Origin: Lodderomyces elongisporus
Lineage: Eukaryota; Ascomycota; Pichiomycetes; Serinales; Debaryomycetaceae
Length of the DNA: 64,000 nucleotides
Direction of reading: 5' to 3'
Assembly: GCF_030384665.1 (NCBI RefSeq)
Contig: NC_083673.1
Location: 3,357,501-3,421,500 of the forward strand
Shown here: one piece after another, positions 9,440 through 20,000 of the stretch
How the letters are laid out: every line of letters starts with the position of its first letter
Position numbering within the stretch: position 1 is the stretch's first letter
Notes under the pieces: model-generated
What the model was told of the DNA's origin: nothing
Seen by the model: the letters and a program-made list of their open reading frames with translations, nothing else
Database searches by the model: none
Made by a program: the position numbers and the translations under genes

Positions 9440-11168
9440 TAGAACTTAGAGATTTCAAGCTCAGGTGTTTTAAAAGGGGACACTTATAGAAATCCATGAC
9501 CAACGGTTCACCGTTTGCTAAGTAATACTTCCCATCGACTTTCTTTACCAACTTTTCATCCAAAGCAGTCACCAATAAGTGGCAACTATCAACAGTGTGT
9601 CTGTACTTTCCACAAAAATTACATTTAGTAGTCTTTTGTGATTTGTCACCTTTAGACACCAGTGTAGTACCGGCATCTTTTTCTTCGTCATCTGAGATAA
9701 GATGCATCCTCGTTTGAAATGTTGCATTAACAGCATCCCAGATCCTCTCAAATGTCAAATCGTATGATTTGACACCTTGAATGATTTTATCGTTAGGTTT
9801 ATTCTTGAGGAGTCCAAGGCCAATCTTTATGATCGACGCATCTTCAAACGTGACTATTGGTCCAGTCCTTCCCGGCTTTTCGATTTTAACTTCCGGGGTC
9901 ATATACATGATTATTTGATCCATGACACTACCCATCCTTTCGAAAAGGGTCTTAAAGATTGAGATCCATGTTTCCTGTGCTAGGTGAGATGTATTGGTGA
10001 TCCTCAAATACTTTTTGACAGCAATACCAATAATGGTCATTTTCACTCTAGGATTATGTTTCTTTTTCAAAGCATCATGGATAGCAGTCATAACATCAGT
10101 AACTTGGTTCGTTTCTGGAGGAGTGCCCCCATTGCCCAAGATAGGTAAGTAATCAACCACCGGTTGTTCAAAGGGGCCCTCACTCTTACATGACATCTCA
10201 ATCATGTCCTTCAACGACTCTGACTTCGTCAAATTAGCTCCGTTCCTTAACTCATTAATGATGAGCTTATCAGGAACACCGTAGGTGTGTTTGTGCCACA
10301 AAACCGACTTTAACCAGAACATGAAACCTTCCTCATCGGAGAACTTCAAAGGGACACGTTTTGCAATGTCATACTGACCGAGTGCCATATTGTCATTTTG
10401 AGTTCTCCCTTGTTTGGCAAGGAGTTTGTCGTAGTACGCCATGAATGCCTTTTCGACAGCTATGTCTGGGACTCGAATGTATGGAATTACCCTGACGTCT
10501 TCCCCATGAGGGTACCTCTGTCTTGCCTCGTTTATGATTTGACAAGCTTCTTCATGGCCTTCAACCCAGAATCCGCTATGGACTACTTCTCCATGGTAAA
10601 GGATACCATCGTAAGATGCAACAGATCTATCAGATCCATAAGCACTAGGAGTACCACTTTGACGGGATTGGTGAGTCAAGGGTGAAGCGAGTGAGTGTGG
10701 CCTCGAGGTAGGGAAGTTACGTCCTGGTGAAAATGTGTGTTCTTCCGGATGAACTTTCATTTGCACGTCAGTTGGCAGGGTTATGCTGTTGTTATCATCC
10801 GAAATCTGGGCCTTGTTAGCCTCATCGTTCCTAGCTGGTACAGGAGTGCTAAGTTGCGGGACTGTTTGAATCATAGCGGCTTTAAACATAGCAGTCATTT
10901 GTTTCATCTGCTCTTGCATCATCATCATCTCAGATTTCAAGTCTAAGATCTCGTTAATCTCAACCTGATTTATTTGAGGAGCTTCTGTCCTTTTCAAACC
11001 AGGAGATTCATCTTCACCTTCGCTCATATCGGCTCTTCCCGAGGTAGAAATAGACTGCCCGGAAATTGAAGATGAGTCGACACCAGCAAGGTCTGGTTTA
11101 CTTGGACCAGGGTTGATACTCCTTGGAGTAGGATTAGAGGTCTTAGAATCTTTTGTTGAAGATGACAT
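9408..11168 (-). CDS. Retrotransposon Gag (capsid/nucleocapsid)
   Basis: This frame of 586 codons precedes pol. The first 100 residues are Ser/Pro-rich with a Met/Gln-rich helix (MMMQEQMKQMTAMFKAAM). The middle looks helical and capsid-like. A single CCHC zinc knuckle, CNFCGKYRHTVDSC (C-x2-C-x4-H-x4-C), lies near residue 515 and is typical of nucleocapsid RNA binding. The frame ends in the overlap with pol. Its length is about double the Ty3 Gag3 protein I recall, the extra being mostly N-terminal. Gag particles would package element RNA in the cytoplasm. Confidence 0.92.
   Translation of the reverse strand: MSSSTKDSKTSNPTPRSINPGPSKPDLAGVDSSSISGQSISTSGRADMSEGEDESPGLKRTEAPQINQVEINEILDLKSEMMMMQEQMKQMTAMFKAAMIQTVPQLSTPVPARNDEANKAQISDDNNSITLPTDVQMKVHPEEHTFSPGRNFPTSRPHSLASPLTHQSRQSGTPSAYGSDRSVASYDGILYHGEVVHSGFWVEGHEEACQIINEARQRYPHGEDVRVIPYIRVPDIAVEKAFMAYYDKLLAKQGRTQNDNMALGQYDIAKRVPLKFSDEEGFMFWLKSVLWHKHTYGVPDKLIINELRNGANLTKSESLKDMIEMSCKSEGPFEQPVVDYLPILGNGGTPPETNQVTDVMTAIHDALKKKHNPRVKMTIIGIAVKKYLRITNTSHLAQETWISIFKTLFERMGSVMDQIIMYMTPEVKIEKPGRTGPIVTFEDASIIKIGLGLLKNKPNDKIIQGVKSYDLTFERIWDAVNATFQTRMHLISDDEEKDAGTTLVSKGDKSQKTTKCNFCGKYRHTVDSCHLLVTALDEKLVKKVDGKYYLANGEPLVMDFYKCPLLKHLSLKSLSSNARHRTPPTK
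9431..9437 (-). promoter_or_regulatory. Candidate +1 programmed frameshift site
   Basis: In the gag frame the minus strand reads GCG AGG C within the 32-nt gag/pol overlap. A TAA in the pol frame at 9444-9446 and the gag stop at 9408-9410 confine any shift to this interval. GCG is the P-site codon at the Ty3 shift site (GCG AGU U). AGG followed by C is the A-site context of Ty1 (CUU AGG C). The motif therefore fits a slow AGG codon forcing a +1 step. This is inference by analogy. Confidence 0.6.
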
Positions 11169-12466
11169 TTGTAGTAGAAGTTTTTCAAGTTTTTGGAATA
11201 ATATTTTGCTTGAATGTAATATGTGATATACTTGGTGTTAAACTTTTTGGTGAAATGTTTTTATGGTAGATAAACCCTTTGTTCCAAATTATCAAGGGTT
11301 TCGTTCAATCAATCTCGGGAATACTTATAGTTCTCGTCACGCGAGTAAGAGGTCGTGGACAACAATTTTTGTTGAGTAGGGTGAAAATTTTTCACCAGCG
11401 CATAGTCGTGTATCCTGGCCTCATCTTAAAAATTTTGTCGACAATAAATGAGTGCCTCGGATTTGACTCCTCCTATATAGCAGGCGCTAAGTCAGTATCT
11501 CTAATAAAGTGATGATTGAACGACCTATTGAAACACTGTAGTTTCATAATAATAATTGGTTGCTTCTTTCGGGATGCAATTCTGTCTTTCTCTCAAGATG
11601 CTATATAGTCTTTCTTGCGAGATGCAATTTAGTCTTTCCCTCGGTAGTTACCATCTCCGCCGTTTTTATCTGGTGTAATTCTACCTCACCGATAACCCGT
11701 GTAGTTTGTTTAGTCTGCTACCATCATACTCAGATGAGTCCGTAGACAGTAATGATGATTTCTTAAACGCTGCTTTAACGGTGCTTATTTACCTTCTAGA
11801 ATGTAATAAGTCTTTTTTAAAAAAATGATATAAACCCAAATTAGGGATGTGGTCATTATCCTAAAAATACTTTCCTCGATCTTTGCACCAATTGAGGGTA
11901 GCCACCTATACCCGTGCAATCTTCGGTACTCGTTTCAACGCCATGCCTATCACACGTACAGCCTTCAAACTATAGCCAAGTCAGCAGACACGACTCTATT
12001 CGGTCTATAGTTGCACTCTGTCTAACGTCTACAACCTTCGCCCTTTGTCAACTGATGGGTGAATATTCCATCATAAAGTGTTGACAGTATACGCTATTTG
12101 ATATTTTCTGGTGTAGTCTCGGATACGTCCCGATGACTACGATGCATTATGTTCCATTGGACTAAACTCGCATAGTTCTCCAATGAGGAGTAGCTCCTCC
12201 TTTAAACTGTAGTTCACAATAGTGAAGCTATTAATTCGTGGATAGGAGATTTACTCTTCCACAGGTCCTTCTCATAAATGATATTGACCAAATGTTGAAA
12301 TGCCAAGGTATTGAAATGTCATGATCATTCAATATCCTGGTCGACAATACTGCTTAACAGTAGCCTCAACCAATGTATCAATTACTTGAAATATTAGGTA
12401 ACCATATCAAATCATTCAAACAACATGATTTGCAAGGATTTGAGGTCCTCACTCTGGTCGCCATTC
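11169..12466 (-). other. Long 5' leader of the retrotransposon, no ORF
   Basis: About 1.3 kb separates the 5' LTR from the gag ATG. I find no minus-strand frame of coding quality in it, and several short stop-bounded frames only. It presumably holds the primer-binding site at its start and RNA packaging or translation signals. A direct-repeat-like TCTTTC/GATGCAAT segment recurs at 11566-11640. Confidence 0.7.
12450..12463 (-). other. Putative tRNA primer-binding site
   Basis: Three bases after the 5' LTR the minus strand reads TGGCGACCAGAGTG. The initial TGG can pair with a tRNA CCA end. The implied tRNA 3' end is CUGGUCGCCA; GUCGCCA resembles yeast serine tRNAs, but the rest is unmatched from memory. 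An internal tRNA fragment is an alternative. Confidence 0.5.
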
Positions 12467-12920
12467 TGTCGCATAGCACTGTCACAAGTAACAAGTGTAC
12501 GACTGCTGAGCATCGGTTTGAGCTGGTAGCTCACCGATACCAGCGGTTTGAGTTCGTGACTTGATAGGCTATATTCCAACTAAGTGTAATTGTCAATGAT
12601 CGCACCTATAAAGGTCTCAATGCTCATAAGTTAAGAGAGTAAATTGTCTCATACAAAGTCACTAGTAAGGAGAATCGTGAGAGTATACACTCTGCACGTT
12701 CACCTAGTGATTTGTGTTCAATGTAGTTGACCGTATAAAATCTATATTTTACCGATATTTCTATATAATAGTGATAAGTTAATTTTACCACTTCTCGTTC
12801 CTATTTATATAAACTCATCTTGTTTGAAGTTTCAAGTTTCCTATGTCGTGCAATATTCTCCAAATATTCACTTAGCGGAAACGAGGGCACAGAGCGTCCA
12901 ATGTGTGTCGCACTGTGACA
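12467..12920 (-). repeat. 5' LTR (454 bp)
   Basis: This direct repeat is identical to 4267-4720 as read by eye. On the minus strand it runs TGTCACAGTG to CTATGCGACA. It should contain the element promoter and transcription start. Confidence 0.95.
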
Positions 12921-12925
12921 GCGTC
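12921..12925. repeat. Target-site duplication, right copy
   Basis: GCGTC matches 4262-4266. Joining the flanks at one copy gives the empty site TTCACGCGTCCCAACC. Confidence 0.92.
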
Positions 12926-13348
12926 CCAACCTTTTTTTTTTTTTCAAGTATTTTCTATCTTTTTTTTTGTATCTTTTTTTTTCCCGAGTGCTGAATTTTC
13001 TAGCACCCAAATACTCAATGAACTGAAGGGAGAGGAACGCAACAATCGTGGAGATGTAAGGATGAAGGAATGAAAAGAACTAAAAGTATCTTGATTTCAC
13101 AAATGAATTTGGAGACACTGGGCTACAGAAAATGGAAGAAAATAAATTTGATAGAGGTTTGTTACTCTATTTTTTTTTTCCCTTTTTCCTTTTTTTCCCA
13201 CATTTTTTCTCATCTTCATTATTGTAAACATTTATTCATCAATTGCAAACTATGTCTTGTTGTCTGTAACTATATATATGATTATTATATGATTATTATA
13301 TAATTATTATATAATTATCATATAAATATTATATAAAAATAACTCCCA
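12926..13348. other. Spacer between retrotransposon and MXR1 stop
   Basis: No gene is seen. Poly-T runs at 12931-12943 and 12961-12982 lie next to the insertion. From 13272 to 13337 there is an imperfect array of about 10-bp units based on ATTATTATAT that ends just before the MXR1 stop codon. Before the insertion this DNA joined directly to the RFC5 promoter. Confidence 0.6.
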
Positions 13349-13906
13349 TTACACCTTGGGCTTGGTTCTCAAAAAGTGTGTAGAACATTCATATCCACCT
13401 GGATTCTTTTCCAAATATTGCTGGTGATAATCCTCAGCGTCATACCAAATCTTAATTGGTTCAATTATAGTGACAATCTTGTGATTGGGGTACCAACTTT
13501 TTTGGAACTCCTCCTTTAGACTCCATGCAAGCTTGTTTTGTTCTTCGTCTGATGTCAAAATAGCTGACCTATATTGCGTGCCTCTATCTGGCCCTTGCGA
13601 GTTCACTGTTGTTGGATCATGCATTCTGAAAAACACATCGTAGATATCTTCAATTTTCAACTTCAGTGGCTCATACGATAATTGTACTGCTTCAACAAAA
13701 TTTGTATTACCTGAGCAAACCTGCTCATAGTTAACATTTCCCACAGTTGGAATTCCGTTGGCATAACCGACCTTGATATCAATCAATCCTTTACCGCTGA
13801 ATTGGTTTTTGAATACTTTCTCAACACCCCAAAAACAGCCTGCTGCAAGGGTGATTATTTTGGACGTGGATGTCGTGATCAACGATGATGATACGGTAGA
13901 TGTCAT
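13349..13906 (-). CDS. MXR1: Peptide-methionine (S)-S-oxide reductase (MsrA)
   Basis: MsrA reduces the S-epimer of methionine sulfoxide in proteins and free methionine using thioredoxin. It thus repairs oxidative damage in the cytosol. The active-site motif AAGCFWGVE contains the nucleophilic Cys at residue 24. The family motifs YEQVCSGNTNFVEAVQ, FFRMHDPTTVNSQGPDRGTQYRSAI and YHQQYLEKNPGGY follow in order. A late Cys in GYECSTHF could serve as resolving residue. The 185-residue length fits the family. A Ser/Thr-rich segment of about 15 residues precedes the domain. Upstream lie a 16-G run (13981-13996), a CA repeat and a CACGTG site. Confidence 0.96.
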   Translation of the reverse strand: MTSTVSSSLITTSTSKIITLAAGCFWGVEKVFKNQFSGKGLIDIKVGYANGIPTVGNVNYEQVCSGNTNFVEAVQLSYEPLKLKIEDIYDVFFRMHDPTTVNSQGPDRGTQYRSAILTSDEEQNKLAWSLKEEFQKSWYPNHKIVTIIEPIKIWYDAEDYHQQYLEKNPGGYECSTHFLRTKPKV

Positions 13907-14486
13907 AATATTATGGTGATGAAAAGATAATAGTAATCAAGAGTAGGAAGAATGAATGTATGAATGAATAAAGGGATGGCGGGGGGGGGGGGGGGGAATG
14001 GCGAGGAAACAAATTGGATAGTAAAAACTGTTTATCGAAATAGACGATTAATATAAACTTGTGTGATTTGGTTGTAATTGTGGCAAGCGAAGAGGGAATG
14101 TGCTTACTAAGACAATCAGGACTTTTTTTGGTTAAGCAAAGTATAAAGGAAAAAGGACAAAAAAAAACACACACACACACACACAAACACACAAACACAC
14201 AACAGCGTAAAAGCATCTGTGGCGTCTAATCACGTGACTTTATAAATAGGTTAAGCTTTTATTGCACATAACCGGCTCGGGTAAATTTCACCGACCTTCA
14301 AAATAGTTTTTTCTACACTTTATTTTTATTGTTTTTTATTTTTATTTATTTATTTATTTATTTGCAACCTCCTCTTCATCTTTACGCACTATCAATAAAC
14401 AAATCGTATATAGAAATTATAAGAATGCGTTGAGAAAAGATATCATGGAATATAGATTGGTAGTTGTATGTATTCTAAGAGTCTAA
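13907..14486. promoter_or_regulatory. MXR1 promoter and UBP13 3' region
   Basis: The 580-bp spacer contains a run of 16 G (13981-13996), a CA-rich microsatellite (14168-14203), TCACGTGAC with CACGTG at 14231-14236, and a symmetrical TTTATAAA at 14239-14246. The CACGTG core with flanking T and AC fits Cbf1, which in yeasts governs sulfur-amino-acid genes and would suit MXR1. No gene is seen here. Confidence 0.55.
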
Positions 14487-16483
14487 TCAACTAGCATTTT
14501 TTTTAAATCCAAACAAACTTCGTCTTTTTTCCATTTGAGCGGGACGTGAAGGAGGAGGAATAGGAGCAGGAATAGGAGCAGGAATAGGAGCAGGAGCATG
14601 AGCATGAGATGTAGATTTAACAAGACCTCCTTTGGGCGCTGGAGCCGATGTAGACTCATGTTCAACAACAGGTTGGGCCTCTTCAGTAGATTCCTTTTCA
14701 GCTTTAGGGGCTTCCACAATAGTTGGCGATTTACCAGATAGTTTCCGCTCAAGACCTGTTCTTTTTAATGTACCGAGCCATGACTTTTTGCTCTTTGTAT
14801 CTTTGCCATTTTGCTGGTTGTTCTGAAGGAGTGTGGAGGCTCCAGTACTATTACTTCTCGAAAGAGTTTGTGCCTTTTCTTCTTTTTCAAACTTGAAACT
14901 TTTAAACATGCCTCCTGAGGATAAAGGTGGTTTTTTGTCTATATCAGCTTTCATTGCAACAGAGTCATCAGTTGGTGTTGTGTCTATTTTATTATCAAGT
15001 TCCACACCGTTGCCCGTGGTTCCTGTCGACGTCGTTCTTGTTCTTGTTGCAGTTGAGCCGGGTCCTGTAGCCATAGTTGCACTTGCAACACTTGCAGCAC
15101 TTGCAGCACTTGCAGCAGCCAGTGGAGCCATAGGAGCTGATGTAAATGCAACTGTTGATGTGTTGACAGAGGCTGATGATGACTCGGCCACATTATTCGA
15201 CGACATGGGAAACTCAAAATCTTTTCCATTAAACATGGTTGCCGGATCAAATCCAAAATACTCTGCATTCTCATCAAATTCAATCTTTTGGTAAAACAAA
15301 ATATATGCACTGGCCAACCCAGGGCCGTTGCCAAAAAATCTCATTACATAATTGTCTTCCACCAACTCGACTGTCTCATCGTCAAATAATAACCAAAGAC
15401 CAGCTTTGATTTTGCAGATAGAAACATAGTGTCCATGCATTGGACCGCCTCCAATATGTATCACCAATGCATAAAGCTCATACAATATATTTTCAAAACA
15501 GTCATCTGTAGTGTTGAACAACCTTAGTTTAAAAGGGTAGCTAATAGAATCAAAAAGCTTAACCAATTTGTCAATTTTTTCATCATACTTGAACCGTTTC
15601 AAGTTGATAACAAGTACATTGGGCAGCTTCTTGACCTTTATCGTCTTGACTGCTTCCTGAAGCGATGAGCAAGTGTTGCAATGAAATTTATTTTGATTTG
15701 TAAGCGTTTCCGACTTTGAGAAATTGTTGATTGCATAATTCAAGGAGTATGCATTTTCGCCTGGTGGTATATCTATTGATAAATCAAGAAAATGCTCATG
15801 TCTCGATGTAACTGTTTCGCACGATAAACACTTTGTTTCATTTGTGATCAATCCTTGAAACAAGTCTGTGCACCAATTTGGCTTGGACTCTTTATTGAGA
15901 CTTTCTATGATTTCATTGATTAAATAGTTGAAGAACTCATGAGCGTCATGATGCATATTGTTTTGTCTAAACAAATAGTTTTTCTCTTTAAGCTTGGATA
16001 TGAAGAAGGATGGCGAGACAACTCCTATTGTTGATTTATTCTCAACCATGCTTTCAAAAAGATCTTTCAATGCATACAACAAAATTGTGTCCTCGTGTTG
16101 TTCAGTGGGAAGCTGCAATGATGTATCCAAATTAATTACAGGGCCATTGATCAATGCAGAGCGTTTTCGCTGATCAGCATTTGGGTTAATATTGAATGGA
16201 TTTATAGGTGGATTCAAGTTCAATTCAGGTTTTGGTATTCCAACAATAACAACACTAGAATATGTGTTTATGGATCCTTCTTGGATTGTTTGCGGCAGTT
16301 GTTCACTTAAAAGCATGGATGAACTTTGTGAATAGTCCATATTGTTTGCGCTGTTGCTTGCACTGTTGCCAGCACCATGTGTCGCACCATTGCTCGTGTT
16401 ATTGCTCGTGTTGTTGTTAAACGATGTATTTGCTGAGGATGATTGATCACTGGCTTCACTACCTACGGAATTGTGCTGAGCTC

Positions 16484-16520
<37 letters not shown>

Positions 16521-17012
16521 GCTCTGTATAGCATTGGGACGCGTGATCAAAATATCTAAATTCAGAAACTCTGGGCTCTTATTGATCAATATCCTTTGTT
16601 CAAGTGGCAATGCCTCGCAATCGCCTGCTCGTTGCGAAAATTTGCTGCTTTCGTCAAGAACAGCAGTTTGCGTACTTGCACTATTATTGAATTTAAGTCC
16701 AAATAGTGATCCCTTTCGACTCAGCTTGGGTCTTTCTTCGCCATTGTTCAGTGTTGCACTTCCTTGTTCTTTTAATCTCTTTTGTACCAATTGTTCGTAT
16801 TTCTGCGTGAACCCATGAAACTTGACACCATTAACAATTAGTTTCGGTTCATGTTTAGTCAAATTGTGTTGGAGTAGTTGTTTACGAAACGCCTCTGTGT
16901 AGTATAGACATTGTAAGATGGAATTGCAGTAACATGTATTTCCAAAATTCTCCATTCCAAAAATCTTTGTGTTTCCATCCCCATAGGGGAGCTGTTGCAA
17001 TGCTTCAGGCAT
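14487..17012 (-). CDS. UBP13: Ubiquitin carboxyl-terminal hydrolase, Ubp9/Ubp13 (USP12/46) type
   Basis: This USP-family deubiquitinase cleaves ubiquitin from proteins. The Cys box FGMENFGNTCYCNSILQCLYY places the nucleophile at Cys27. The His box VIHIGGGPMHGHYVSI lies near residue 527, followed by WLLFDDETVELV. A zinc ribbon is formed by CLSC and CNTC pairs. The early Cys box without long N-terminal extension fits the Ubp9/Ubp13 group. An insert of about 130 residues between the Cys box and the fingers is Asn/Ser-rich and includes a poly-Asn run (AAT repeat at 16487-16518). The C-terminal 250 residues are low complexity with Ala/Ser runs and a Pro-Ala-Pro-Ile repeat (about 14557-14600). The 841-residue length exceeds S. 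cerevisiae Ubp9/13 largely because of these. Confidence 0.9.
16487..16518. repeat. (TTA)n trinucleotide repeat coding poly-Asn
   Basis: About ten TTA/ATT units lie inside UBP13 and encode the Asn run on the minus strand. Length polymorphism between strains would be expected. Confidence 0.85.
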
Positions 17013-20000
17013 GTATGTCAGAGTCTTTGTGATTCACTGGGTAATATGGGCAATTGGGTAATTGGACAATGGATGACACTGCCTATAAGCTTCACTCTCC
17101 AAGACTTTCAATCAATATGTGTGTGTTTCTCTCACTTTCTTTAATTCGCTATTTCACTATTTCGCTCTGTCTCCACTATCGCTTTGACTCGTCGTTTTCT
17201 CTTTACTCTTCCGTCGCGCGCACACACTCACATCCACACCCACATAGACACAGACACAGACACTCTCTGTTTTTTTCTCGCTTTCTCGCTTTCCACTTTT
17301 TTTTTTTTAATTTTTTTTTTTAACTATTTTTTTTATTTTATTTTATTTTTGGTTCTGTCGTTCATTGCAGTTTGGGAATGTAGTTGGCCATGAGTAGAAG
17401 TGTCGAGATCCTTTCCATTTCCGCCCACGACTGTCTGCAATTTGCCACTTTTACACTACCTCCTAGTACCTAATATCCGATGTACTTTAAATCATTTCCA
17501 ATGAATATCATCAGCAGATACAAGGTATTAACCGTACTCGATCCCTTATCAAAAATCAGAAATATCATTCGATAAAATGTTTTGCTCTCACATGATAAGT
17601 CTCTATTCTTACTAGGGAGTGAAGAAAAAAAAAAGAGCAAAAAAAAAAGAAAAACAAAAACAAACAAACAAACAAACATAAAAGATCAACGGAATGGCGG
17701 AGACGGGGAAGGAGGGAAGGAGGGAAGGAGAAAGGGATTGGAGGAATACAAAAGTCCGGAAATCAAGAGAGCAAAGTGCAGAGCCTCACACGATTTCGTT
17801 TTTCAGAAAAAGATCACTTGATATTTGCTGTACTCATTATATTAAATTCAGATCTGCCCACAAAAGTATGGTAAAAAAGAGGAGGATGGGCGAGTGGGGG
17901 GTAAAGGGTGGAGAGATGTGGGTGAGATGGGAGTATCCCCACCGGTACATCTGGGACAAAACAAAGGCCATGGTGGAGATGTTTTGGGGAAAGTGATTTT
18001 TAACAAAGGTCATCACAAGCCATGGGCACGACAACATTCAAAATCAAACAAGAGCCCTGTTTGTGCTTTCCGCATACGTCGGAACGATTATTTACTTACT
18101 ACCCTTTCAATTTGCTCTGAGTGCATTTTTTTTTTCTTTTGAGTTAGAAGTTTTGGAGGATACAAAAAATATTAGCAAGTCAAAAAAAAATTTGCTTTGT
18201 TTGTTTGTTTGTTTGCCAGTTTGTTTGTTTGCATGCTGCGCCAAAATTCTCGGATTAATTTATTTTAAGCCAATAATACATTTCTTTTTATGGGAAACGT
18301 AACTGATTGAGAGGAGATTCTGTAGATAAATTTTACTTTTTCAATTTTTTTTTTTTGGTAAGATGAACGAGATGACCATTGAAGTGTCTCCACAGTATCG
18401 TCGTTGGGGCCAAGTGGAGAAGCTTTCATATTCACTTTTCAAAAATTGTTTTTTCTCAAAAAAATAAAAAAATAAGGGAATGGCAAAAGTAAAATTTTTG
18501 TACTCACTTGAAATTAATAATGCAATACTGTAGGAAAGGAGTGTACAGTAAAGGCAAAGCAAAAGCAAAACAGGAGAGGAGAGGAAGATAATTTTAGTTT
18601 CATTCCAAAGCCTTAAAACTTCTCACGCTACTGACAATTATCCAGCAAAAGCGGGGAGTGGGGGCAGGGGGAGGAGGAAGAGAGTATACTAATAGAGTGT
18701 TTTTTTTGAGTGGTTTGATGAATGAGACCAGCTATTACGAACAAATAAACAAATACAATAAATAAGTAGATGAAACAAAACAAAACACAACACAGCACAG
18801 CACAACACATATATTTTCATACGCGCTAATGAATTTGTAGACACATGAAAATTAATCCGGACACACGCTCTCGGAAAAATTTTTCACACCGTCATCTGCA
18901 CAATCCAGTGGTTTTGTGCAACTTAGTGTATATAACATACCAAAAACGCATAGTAAACTGTAGTGATGTACAGTTTGTTGGGTTGGGTCATTACTAAAAA
19001 TATTATATTCCATAACTAAAAAAAAAAGTTTTTCCGGAAATCATCTCAAAATGCCAAAATTAGGCATATTCTTTTATGTTTTTCCTTTGTCTGTGTCCTG
19101 ATACTGAAAATAAAATAAAATAAGAAAGCACAGGTATTTGGCTTTGTGAATATTTGGACTTGCTGCTTACCATCTGTCTTGAAATTATCAATTGTTATTC
19201 TAATTTCCTAAGTATCTTTTTTGTTTCTTTTTTTTTCTTTCTTTGTTCTCTATTTCTTTTTCAATCACGAGTATTTGTCACCTTCACATTCTCTGCCTCT
19301 TCAACATACTTCAGTTACTTCAGTATCAAAAGATAAGACTTTAACTCAATTTATGATAATACTCTCATTTCTCTATCCATTTAGTCCGAAAGTATTGATT
19401 TGGTGACCTCCAAACCATGGTTGTAGCAATCTTATATAATATGATAATCAAAAATCAAAAAAACAAAAAAAAACAAAAAAACCAAAAAAAACAAAAAACG
19501 AACAAACCAAAATCATGTCACTCAGGTTACGAAGTTTTTTTTTGCCATCTTCTTCTTCATCTTTTTCATCTTGTTGCTTTTTTTTGTGGGCTGTTTGGCT
19601 CATTCGGTCCTAATGCAGCGGCATTAATATGGCTTAACAGTTTTAGTACAGAAGAGGCAAATATTTCCAGTAGGACAATCGGGAATAAACGGATTATCCT
19701 AATAAAACTAAAAACAATAAAGAAATAAAGAAATAGGTTTAGTTTAATTTTGTTTTGTTTTAATTTAATTTGAGAGTGAAACAATATGCGCGAATAAATT
19801 TTTTTTTTTTTTTTTTGCTTTTTGTATGCTGGACTTGATTTATCAGTACTGAGTTGCACTTTACTAATCTAACTTCCTTATACCGATATGCGGCAACGGC
19901 TGTATATTGTGCTTTGTTTGCACTCCAAGTTACTCCATGGGCAAAACAATGCATCCCCAAAGTAAAATTTTTTACTAGAGATTTGGAGATGAATTTGGGG

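Larger units (their letters stand above)
4267..12920 (-). mobile_element. Complete Ty3/gypsy-type LTR retrotransposon
   Basis: This 8654-bp element is read on the minus strand and is bounded by two 454-bp direct repeats with TG...CA ends and flanked by GCGTC duplications. Its order is 5' LTR (12467-12920), primer-binding-like site, a 1.3-kb leader, gag (9408-11168), pol (4856-9439, +1 frame, 32-nt overlap), polypurine tract, and 3' LTR (4267-4720). The pol order protease, RT, RNase H, integrase places it with Metaviridae (Ty3/gypsy), not Ty1/copia. Both frames are open throughout and, by eye, the LTRs are identical over their full length. The copy is therefore young and may be mobile. There is no envelope-like frame. 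No tRNA gene lies at the insertion site, unlike Ty3 targeting. Confidence 0.95.
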
